Shown here: positions 1 to 4,957 of the stretch, piece by piece
Numbering within the stretch: position 1 is the first letter of the stretch
Layout: every line of letters begins with the position of its first letter
Assembly: GCA_964511405.1 (NCBI GenBank)
Contig: CAZEFK010000311.1
Location: 1 to 5,929, forward strand
Length of the DNA: 5,929 nucleotides
Source of the DNA: CAZEFK01 sp964511405
GTDB taxonomy: Bacteria > Pseudomonadota > Alphaproteobacteria > Elsterales > Elsteraceae
Direction of reading: 5' to 3'
Program-made: the position numbers and the translations under genes
Notes under the pieces: generated by a model
Told to the model about the DNA's origin: nothing
The model's input: only the letters and a program-made list of their open reading frames with translations
Databases searched by the model: none

Positions 1-116
1 TGGGCGACGCGGCGGCATGGCCGATCCAGGGCCTGATCCGGCATTTCCGGCCGGAGCTCGAGCGCCGCATGGCCGAGGCCAAGGCCGGCCGGCCGGTCCG
101 CGCGGCGGCGGAATAG
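1..116 (+). CDS. nuoF: NADH-quinone oxidoreductase subunit F, C-terminal end (partial)
   Basis: The reading frame with full codons from base 3 to the TAG at 114-116 gives the tail of NuoF, about 37 residues. It opens with GDAAAWPIQGLIRHFRPELE, which I recognise as the conserved NuoF C-terminal block; it is followed by a charged, alanine-rich tail ending in AAAE. NuoF is the peripheral-arm flavoprotein that binds NADH and FMN and carries the N3 [4Fe-4S] cluster, but all of those sites lie upstream of the window. The position directly ahead of nuoG fits the standard nuo order. The 5' end is cut by the window edge, so nothing can be said about its start or integrity. The assignment rests on the short motif plus context. 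Confidence 0.9.
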   Translation, partial: GDAAAWPIQGLIRHFRPELERRMAEAKAGRPVRAAAE

Positions 117-155
117 CCATGGCCGGTTGCAATTCGTCCCGAATGCTGTCAAACG

Positions 156-183
156 CGGCAGCGGCCCGCCCATGCCGCTGCCG
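156..183 (+). repeat. 9-bp inverted repeat in the nuoF-nuoG spacer
   Basis: CGGCAGCGG (156-164) and CCGCTGCCG (175-183) are perfect reverse complements separated by 10 bases, so the transcript could form a strong GC-rich hairpin. No T-run follows, so it does not look like an intrinsic terminator, and nuoG must be read through it. The 3' arm ends six bases before the GGAA at 190-193 that probably serves as the nuoG ribosome binding site, so it may influence access to that site or mRNA stability. The function is inference only. Confidence 0.5.
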
Positions 184-189
184 GAACAT

Positions 190-193
190 GGAA
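190..193 (+). promoter_or_regulatory. Weak ribosome binding site of nuoG
   Basis: GGAA lies six bases before the nuoG ATG at 200 and is the only Shine-Dalgarno-like stretch at a usable distance. The context GGAATAGCCCATG (190-202) closely repeats GGAATAGCCATG at 110-121, just after nuoF. The in-frame TAG at 194-196 fixes 200 as the furthest upstream start for NuoG. Confidence 0.4.
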
Positions 194-199
194 TAGCCC

Positions 200-2275
200 A
201 TGCCCAAACTGACCGTCGACGGCGTCGAAGTCGAAGTGCCGGCCGGCGCCACGGTGCTGCAGGCCTGCGAGCTGGCCGGCGCCGAGATCCCGCGCTTCTG
301 CTACCACGAGCGCCTGTCGATCGCCGGCAATTGCCGCATGTGCCTGGTCGAGATGGAGAAGTCGCCCAAGCCGATCGCCTCCTGCGCGATGCCGGCGGCC
401 GACAACATGGTGATCCGGACCAAGACCCCGACGGTGCGCAAGGCGCGGCGCGGGGTCATGGAGTTCCTGCTGATCAACCATCCGCTCGACTGCCCGATCT
501 GCGACCAGGGCGGCGAGTGCGACCTGCAGGACCAGGCTATGGCCTATGGCTATGACCGCAGCCGCTATGCCGAGAACAAGCGGGCGGTGCGCGACAAGAA
601 CCTGGGCCCCCTGGTCAAGACCTTCATGAACCGGTGCATCCACTGCACCCGCTGCATCCGCTTCGCGACCGAGATCGCCGGCGTGCCGGAGCTGGGGGCC
701 ACCGGGCGCGGCGAGCACATGGAAGTCGGCACCTATGTCGAGAAGGCGCTGAGCTCGGAGCTATCGGGCAACATCGTCGACCTGTGCCCGGTCGGCGCCT
801 TGACCGCCAAGCCCTACGCCTTCGCCGCCCGGCCCTGGGAGCTGGCGCGGACCGAGAGCATCGACGCGCTTGATGCGGTCGGCGCCAACATCCGGGTCGA
901 TCACCGCGGCGGCGAGGTCATGCGCGTGCTGCCCCGGCTGCACGAGGACGTCAACGAGGAGTGGATCTCGGACAAGACCCGCCACGCCTGCGACGGGCTG
1001 CGCCGGCAGCGGCTGGACCGCCCCTATGTGCGGGTCGACGGCAAGCTGGTCGAAGCCAGCTGGTCCGAGGCCTTCCAGGCGATCGCGGCCAAGGTCAAGG
1101 CCACGGCGCCCGCGCGCATGGCCGCCATCGCCGGCGATCTGGCCGACGCCGAGTCGATGCTGGCGCTGAAGGACCTGATGACCGGCCTGGGCGTCGCCAG
1201 CCTGGACTGCCGGCAGGACGGTGCGGCGCTCGGCGGGCCCCGGGCCTCGTATCTGTTCAACACCACCATCGCCGGCATCGAGCAGGCCGACGCCTGCCTG
1301 ATCGTGGGCTCCAACCCGCGCTGGGAGGCCGCGCTGGTCAATGCCCGGCTGCGCAAGCGCTACCTGGCCGGCAACTTCCCGGTCGGGGTGATCGGGCCGG
1401 CGCTCGACCTCACCTATCGCACCAGCCATCTCGGCGACGACCTGGCGTTGCTGAGCCAGATCCTCGACGGCAGCCATCCGTTCCGCCAGATCCTGGCGGC
1501 GGCCAAGAAGCCGATGGTCATCCTGGGCATGGGCGCCTTGGCCCGGCCGGACGGCGCCGCGATCCTGGCCGCCGGCCGCGCCCTGGTTGAGGCGCTGGGC
1601 GCGGTGCGCGAAGACTGGAACGGCTTCAACGTGTTGCACACCGCCGCGGCGCGGGTCGGCGGCCTGGACCTGGGCTTCCTGCCCGGCGTCGGCGGCCGCG
1701 ACGTCGGCGGCATCCTGGCCGGCGCCTCGGCGGGCGAGATCGACCTGGTCTATCTGCTGGGCGCCGACGAGATCGACATGACCCGGCTGGGCCAGGCCTT
1801 CGTGATCTACCAGGGGCACCATGGCGACCGCGGCGCCCATCGCGCCGACGTGATCCTGCCGGGCGCCGCCTATACCGAGAAGAGCGGCACCTACGTCAAT
1901 CTGGAGGGCCGGGTCCAGGTCGGCCGCCAGGCGGTGTTCCCGCCGGGCGACGCCCGCGAGGACTGGACGATCCTGCGCGCCCTGTCGGCGGCGCTGGGCC
2001 GGCCGCTGCCCTATGACAGCCTGGGCCAGCTGCGCCGGCGTCTGGCTGAAGCCGCACCCAGCTTCGCGACGCTCGACCATGCCGGCGGCGCCGCCTGGGG
2101 GCCGTTCGGCCAGCCGGGGCCGATCGCCTCTGGTCCGGCCCTGCTGCCGATCCGCAACTTCTATATGACCGACCCGATCAGCCGCGCCTCGGAAACCATG
2201 GCGAAATGCACCGAGGTCTATGTCCAAGGCCGCCCGATCGAGGACCGACAGGAGCTGACGGGCACCTATGGCTGA
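200..2275 (+). CDS. nuoG: NADH-quinone oxidoreductase subunit G
   Basis: This 691-residue protein is the large iron-sulfur subunit of the complex I peripheral arm, which passes electrons from NuoF towards NuoI. An N-terminal ferredoxin-like domain holds C34, C45, C48 and C62 for the [2Fe-2S] cluster N1b. The block HPLDCPICDQGGECDLQD follows, with H94, C98, C101 and C107 as the His/Cys ligands of N5. Next, C146, C149, C152 and C196 (CIHCTRC ... DLCPVGAL) bind N4. From about residue 215 a degenerate molybdopterin-oxidoreductase-like domain runs to the C-terminus, with the recognisable block HHGDRGAHRADVILPGAAYT at 540-559. The extra cysteine set for cluster N7, seen in Escherichia coli and Thermus, is absent, as is usual in mitochondria and alphaproteobacteria. 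Length is normal for that group. The start at 200 is forced by a TAG two codons upstream. The 3' end overlaps nuoH by 8 bases. Confidence 0.98.
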   Translation: MPKLTVDGVEVEVPAGATVLQACELAGAEIPRFCYHERLSIAGNCRMCLVEMEKSPKPIASCAMPAADNMVIRTKTPTVRKARRGVMEFLLINHPLDCPICDQGGECDLQDQAMAYGYDRSRYAENKRAVRDKNLGPLVKTFMNRCIHCTRCIRFATEIAGVPELGATGRGEHMEVGTYVEKALSSELSGNIVDLCPVGALTAKPYAFAARPWELARTESIDALDAVGANIRVDHRGGEVMRVLPRLHEDVNEEWISDKTRHACDGLRRQRLDRPYVRVDGKLVEASWSEAFQAIAAKVKATAPARMAAIAGDLADAESMLALKDLMTGLGVASLDCRQDGAALGGPRASYLFNTTIAGIEQADACLIVGSNPRWEAALVNARLRKRYLAGNFPVGVIGPALDLTYRTSHLGDDLALLSQILDGSHPFRQILAAAKKPMVILGMGALARPDGAAILAAGRALVEALGAVREDWNGFNVLHTAAARVGGLDLGFLPGVGGRDVGGILAGASAGEIDLVYLLGADEIDMTRLGQAFVIYQGHHGDRGAHRADVILPGAAYTEKSGTYVNLEGRVQVGRQAVFPPGDAREDWTILRALSAALGRPLPYDSLGQLRRRLAEAAPSFATLDHAGGAAWGPFGQPGPIASGPALLPIRNFYMTDPISRASETMAKCTEVYVQGRPIEDRQELTGTYG
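2250..2254 (+). promoter_or_regulatory. Likely ribosome binding site of nuoH, inside nuoG
   Basis: AGGAG lies within the last codons of nuoG, 13 bases before the nuoH ATG at 2268. The spacing is longer than ideal, so initiation probably also relies on coupling to nuoG translation, which stops at 2275 just past the nuoH start. Confidence 0.4.
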
Positions 2276-3287
2276 TTTCTGGCAAGGCTACGCCCTCCCG
2301 ACCATCATCCTGGTCCTGGAGATCGTAGCGATCATCGTGCCGCTGATGGTGGCCATGGCCTATCTCACCTATGCCGAGCGCAAGGTGCTGGCGGCCATGC
2401 AGCTGCGCATGGGCCCCAACGTGGTCGGCCCTTTCGGCCTGCTGCAGCCCCTGGCCGACGGCCTGAAGCTGCTGACCAAGGAGACCATCATCCCGGCCGG
2501 CGCCAACCGGCTGCTGTTCGTCGCCGCGCCGATGATGACCTTCATCCTGGCGCTGGTGGCCTGGGCGGTGATCCCGATCGAGCCCGGGGTGGTGCTGTCC
2601 AACATCAATGTCGGCGTGCTGTACCTGTTCGCGATCTCGTCGATGGGCGTGTACGGCATCATCATCGCCGGCTGGGCCTCGAACTCGAAATACGCCTTCC
2701 TCGGCGCCCTGCGCTCGGCCGCCCAGATGGTCAGCTACGAAGTCTCGATCGGCTTCGTGATGATCACGGTGCTGCTGTGCGTGGGCTCGCTCAACCTGAC
2801 CGACGTGGTCATGGCGCAGCGGCACATCTGGTTCTGCGTGCCACTGTTGCCGATGTTCGTGGTGTTCTTCATCTCGGGTCTGGCCGAGACCAACCGCTCG
2901 CCTTTCGACCTGCCGGAAGGCGAGAGCGAGCTGGTCGGCGGCTATTTCACCGAATACTCGGCCATGACCTTCGCCCTGTTCTTCCTGGGCGAGTACATGA
3001 ACATGATCCTGGTCAGCGCCATGACCTCGATCCTGTTCCTGGGCGGCTGGCTGGCGCCGTTCGGCGTGGCACCGTTCACCTGGATTCCCGGGTGGATCTG
3101 GTTCTTCCTCAAGATCGCGGCCTGCCTGTTCGTGTTCCTGTGGGTGCGCGCGACCTTCCCGCGGTTCCGCTACGACCAGCTGATGCGGCTGGGCTGGAAG
3201 GTGTTCCTGCCGCTCAGCCTGGTCTGGGTGCTGCTGACCGCCGGCGTCCTGGTGGCGTTCGGCTGGCTGCCGGGGCAGGCGTCGTGA
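2268..3287 (+). CDS. nuoH: NADH-quinone oxidoreductase subunit H
   Basis: This 339-residue integral membrane protein (mitochondrial ND1 homologue) joins the peripheral and membrane arms and forms much of the quinone-binding chamber. About eight hydrophobic helices are visible, roughly at 12-34, 82-103, 113-134, 155-176, 186-205, 231-263, 270-291 and 309-331. The conserved first-helix and loop block LTYAERKVLAAMQLRMGPN (33-51) carries E37, and D64 follows in QPLADGLK. The block SNSKYAFLGALRSAAQMVSY (138-157) precedes E158. The quinone-side loop AETNRSPFDLPEGESELVGG (206-225) has the acidic residues E217, E219 and E221. The RYDQLM motif is at 301-306. Length is normal. The start is chosen because MADFWQGY leads directly into the first helix. 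The ATG lies inside the end of nuoG, an 8-base overlap that implies translational coupling. Confidence 0.98.
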   Translation: MADFWQGYALPTIILVLEIVAIIVPLMVAMAYLTYAERKVLAAMQLRMGPNVVGPFGLLQPLADGLKLLTKETIIPAGANRLLFVAAPMMTFILALVAWAVIPIEPGVVLSNINVGVLYLFAISSMGVYGIIIAGWASNSKYAFLGALRSAAQMVSYEVSIGFVMITVLLCVGSLNLTDVVMAQRHIWFCVPLLPMFVVFFISGLAETNRSPFDLPEGESELVGGYFTEYSAMTFALFFLGEYMNMILVSAMTSILFLGGWLAPFGVAPFTWIPGWIWFFLKIAACLFVFLWVRATFPRFRYDQLMRLGWKVFLPLSLVWVLLTAGVLVAFGWLPGQAS

Positions 3288-3350
3288 CTGCAACAGGGCA
3301 ACCTTGCCTTCCGGGGGGCCTCGGCTATGGTACGGCCGCCGCCGGAGATC

Positions 3351-3355
3351 GGGAG
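3351..3355 (+). promoter_or_regulatory. Ribosome binding site of nuoI
   Basis: GGGAG lies six bases before the nuoI ATG at 3362, a good spacing. It supports independent initiation of nuoI after the 74-base gap that follows nuoH and decides the start MAFLDRSARG. Confidence 0.6.
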
Positions 3356-3361
3356 TAGACG

Positions 3362-3850
3362 ATGGCGTTCTTGGACCGCAGCGCGCGCGGGTTCCTGCTG
3401 GCGGAGCTGATCGCGGGCATGGGGCTGACCTTCAGCTACATGTTCAAGCGGCGCGCGACCCTCAACTACCCGTTCGAGAAGGGCCGGCTCAGCCCCCGCT
3501 TTCGCGGCGAGCACGCCCTGCGCCGCTATCCCAACGGTGAGGAGCGCTGCATCGCCTGCAAGCTATGCGAGGCGGTGTGCCCGGCGCTGGCGATCACCAT
3601 CGAGGCCGAGCCGCGCGAGGACGGCAGCCGCCGCACCACGCGCTACGACATCGACATGACCAAGTGCATCTATTGCGGACTGTGCCAGGAGGCGTGCCCG
3701 GTCGATGCCGTCGTCGAAGGCCCGAACTTCGAGTTCGCCACCGAGACCCGCGAGGAGCTCTTCTACAACAAGCAGAAGCTGCTTGAGAACGGCGACCGCT
3801 GGGAAGCCGACATCGCCGCCAACAACGCGGCCGACGCGCCCTACCGGTGA
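3362..3850 (+). CDS. nuoI: NADH-quinone oxidoreductase subunit I
   Basis: This 162-residue protein is the 8Fe ferredoxin-type subunit (TYKY homologue) that carries clusters N6a and N6b and hands electrons on towards N2 in NuoB near the quinone site. Two CxxCxxCxxxCP motifs are visible. The first is CIACKLCEAVCP, with C63, C66, C69 and C73. The second is CIYCGLCQEACP, with C102, C105, C108 and C112. In each set the first three cysteines bind one [4Fe-4S] cluster and the fourth binds the other cluster. The N-terminus up to about residue 30 is an amphipathic helix expected to lie on the membrane, followed by the family block LNYPFEKGRLSPRFRGEHAL (34-53). Length is normal and no residue is missing. 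It is followed by the largest non-coding gap in the window, which contains paired palindromes. Confidence 0.98.
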   Translation: MAFLDRSARGFLLAELIAGMGLTFSYMFKRRATLNYPFEKGRLSPRFRGEHALRRYPNGEERCIACKLCEAVCPALAITIEAEPREDGSRRTTRYDIDMTKCIYCGLCQEACPVDAVVEGPNFEFATETREELFYNKQKLLENGDRWEADIAANNAADAPYR

Positions 3851-3886
3851 CGGTCAAGATGATCGACAACCGGACCCCCGATCGTC

Positions 3887-3906
3887 ATCCCCGCGAAAGC
3901 GGGGAT
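3887..3906 (+). repeat. REP-like hairpin, first copy
   Basis: ATCCCCGC (3887-3894) and GCGGGGAT (3899-3906) form a perfect 8-bp stem closed by the loop GAAA, a GNRA-type tetraloop when read as + strand RNA. Relative to the second copy, one T-A pair of the stem has become C-G with both sides changed. Confidence 0.85.
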
Positions 3907-3931
3907 CTGATATTGAGGTTGAGCCAACTGG

Positions 3932-3951
3932 ATTCCCGCTTTCGCGGGAAT
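3932..3951 (-). repeat. REP-like hairpin, second copy (inverted)
   Basis: ATTCCCGC (3932-3939) and GCGGGAAT (3944-3951) form a perfect 8-bp stem with loop TTTC on the + strand. On the minus strand it reads ATTCCCGCGAAAGCGGGAAT, the form I recall as the common version of this repeat, with a GAAA loop. The unit is therefore oriented opposite to the first copy. Confidence 0.85.
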
Positions 3952-3988
3952 GACGAAATGAAACGGTGGCCTTTGAATAAGCGGCACC

Positions 3989-3994
3989 AGAGGA
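3989..3994 (+). promoter_or_regulatory. Ribosome binding site of nuoJ
   Basis: AGAGGA lies seven bases before the nuoJ ATG at 4002. It gives nuoJ its own initiation signal after the 151-base gap and supports the start MIVQAIAFY. Confidence 0.55.
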
Positions 3995-4001
3995 CCGCGT
4001 C

Positions 4002-4652
4002 ATGATTGTCCAGGCGATTGCCTTCTATATCTTTGCGATCGTCGCCGTCGCTTCGGGCGTGATGGTGATTTCGTCGCGCAACCCGGTGCACTCGGTGCTG
4101 TTCCTGATCCTCGCCTTCTTCAATGCGGGCGGGCTGTTCGTGCTGATGGGCGCCGAGTTCCTGGCGATGATCCTGGTCGTCGTCTATGTCGGCGCGGTCG
4201 CGGTGCTGTTCCTGTTCGTGGTGATGATGCTGGACATCAACTTCGTCCAGCTGCGCCAGGGCTTCCTGCAGTACCTGCCGATCGGCGCCCTGATCGGCCT
4301 GATCCTGATGGCCGAGCTGGTGCTGGTGCTGGGCACCTCGTGGGTGGTGTCGCCGGATGCCGGCAGCGCGTTCGCCGCCCCGGTGCCCGAGCATGTCACC
4401 AACACCCGGGCGCTCGGCCGGATCCTCTATACCGACTATCTGTACCTGTTCCAGGCGTCCGGGCTGGTGCTGCTGGTCGCCATGATCGGCGCCATCGTGC
4501 TGACGCTGCGTCACCGCGCCGGCATCCGTAAGCAGACGATCCCCGATCAGATCGGCCGCCGCGCCGAGGTGCAGCTGCCCAAGGTCGCCACGGGCGCCGG
4601 CGTCGCCGGGATCGCCACCACGACCATCGTCTCCGGGGGGCGCCGGTCATGA
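4002..4652 (+). CDS. nuoJ: NADH-quinone oxidoreductase subunit J
   Basis: This 216-residue membrane protein (ND6 homologue) sits in the membrane arm between NuoH and NuoK, where its third helix links quinone chemistry to proton movement. Five hydrophobic segments are visible, roughly at 3-23, 29-49, 53-77, 91-113 and 146-167. The family block GAEFLAMILVVVYVGAVAVL (50-69) contains E52 and Y62 in the helix that carries the pi-bulge in known structures. After the last helix comes a basic tail (RHRAGIRKQ) and a stretch ending PKVATGAGV near residue 201, where related proteins usually stop as far as I recall. About 15 further residues, AGIATTTIVSGGRRS, extend it to the nuoK overlap. The start is supported by AGAGGA seven bases upstream. 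The stop overlaps the nuoK start in an ATGA junction. Confidence 0.97.
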   Translation: MIVQAIAFYIFAIVAVASGVMVISSRNPVHSVLFLILAFFNAGGLFVLMGAEFLAMILVVVYVGAVAVLFLFVVMMLDINFVQLRQGFLQYLPIGALIGLILMAELVLVLGTSWVVSPDAGSAFAAPVPEHVTNTRALGRILYTDYLYLFQASGLVLLVAMIGAIVLTLRHRAGIRKQTIPDQIGRRAEVQLPKVATGAGVAGIATTTIVSGGRRS

Positions 4653-4957
4653 CCATCGGGCTCGGCCACTACCTGACCGTCTCGGCCATCCTGTTCACGC
4701 TCGGCATCTTCGGCGTGTTCCTGAACCGCAAGAACGTCATCGTCATCCTGATGTCGGTCGAGCTGATGCTGCTGGCCGTCAACATCAACCTGGTGGCGTT
4801 CTCGACCCACCTGGGCGACCTGGTCGGCCAGGTCTTCACCATGTTCGTCCTGACCGTGGCCGCCGCCGAGGCCGCCATCGGCCTTGCCATCCTCGTCGTC
4901 TATTTCCGGAACCGCGGCACCATCGCGGTCGAGGACATCAATCTGATGAAGGGCTGA
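4649..4957 (+). CDS. nuoK: NADH-quinone oxidoreductase subunit K
   Basis: This 102-residue membrane protein is the ND4L homologue, a small proton-path subunit between NuoJ and the antiporter-like subunits. Three helices are visible, roughly at 8-25, 29-51 and 60-86. The two conserved membrane glutamates are present: E38 in ILMSVELML and E74 in TVAAAEAAIGLAI, corresponding to E36 and E72 of E. coli NuoK. Length is typical. The ATG is inside the end of nuoJ (4-base ATGA overlap), which implies translational coupling; only a G-run at 4635-4640 resembles a ribosome binding site. The stop is immediately followed by the nuoL ATG. Confidence 0.98.
   Translation: MTIGLGHYLTVSAILFTLGIFGVFLNRKNVIVILMSVELMLLAVNINLVAFSTHLGDLVGQVFTMFVLTVAAAEAAIGLAILVVYFRNRGTIAVEDINLMKG

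Larger units (their letters stand above)
119..196 (+). other. Possible 25-codon leader ORF between nuoF and nuoG
   Basis: An ATG two bases after the nuoF stop opens a 25-codon frame that ends at a TAG three bases before the nuoG ATG. The peptide starts MAGCNSSRMLSNAAAARPC and is not recognised. It is in the same frame as nuoG, but the TAG prevents any N-terminal extension of NuoG. A GGAA at 110-113 sits five bases ahead of its ATG, which would allow reinitiation by ribosomes leaving nuoF. It could be a translated coupling peptide or simply a chance open frame in GC-rich DNA. Codon and residue content give no strong sign of selection. Confidence 0.2.
3882..3956 (+). repeat. Inverted pair of REP-like palindromes between nuoI and nuoJ
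   Basis: Two 26-base arms, 3882-3907 and 3931-3956, are reverse complements at 24 of 26 positions, with a 23-base loop. They flank a spacer unlike the surrounding GC-rich coding DNA. Each arm is itself palindromic around CCCGC/GCGGG. I recognise the core as the dispersed repeat whose translations appear in many genomes as peptides such as FPRKRESS, VIPAKAGIQ or DSRFRGND; the minus-strand frame here indeed reads SFPRKRESSW. The arrangement resembles a BIME-type REP pair. It lies in transcribed DNA within the operon. No T-run follows, so it is not an evident intrinsic terminator; roles in mRNA stability or as a protein binding site are possible. The family identification is from memory. Confidence 0.85.

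Noticed and set aside
761..2227. Open minus-strand frame of 488 codons opposite nuoG
   Set aside because: It lies wholly over a clearly functional nuoG. Long antisense frames are expected in GC-rich genes, and the product matches no family I recognise.
2178..3293. Open minus-strand frame of 371 codons opposite nuoH
   Set aside because: The product is rich in His, Gln, Asp and Arg, the usual complement of hydrophobic membrane codons. It is a shadow of nuoH.
3295..3310. Small hairpin AGGGCA/TGCCTT in the nuoH-nuoI gap
   Set aside because: Only six pairs including a G-U, with a 4-base loop; easily expected by chance. Nothing else was seen in the 74-base gap apart from the nuoI ribosome binding site.
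3882..3956. Intrinsic terminator between nuoI and nuoJ, or a CRISPR-like unit
   Set aside because: The stem is strong but no T-run follows on either strand, and the operon continues. Only two inverted units exist, not a regular array of direct repeats.
3950..3980. Possible sigma70-type promoter upstream of nuoJ (ATGACG ... TGAATA)
   Set aside because: The -10-like hexamer matches the consensus poorly and the -35 match falls within the repeat arm. The support is too weak to annotate.
3885..4514. Minus-strand frame starting in nuoJ and ending in the repeat
   Set aside because: Its tail SFPRKRESSW is the familiar spurious translation of the palindromic repeat, and the rest mirrors nuoJ.
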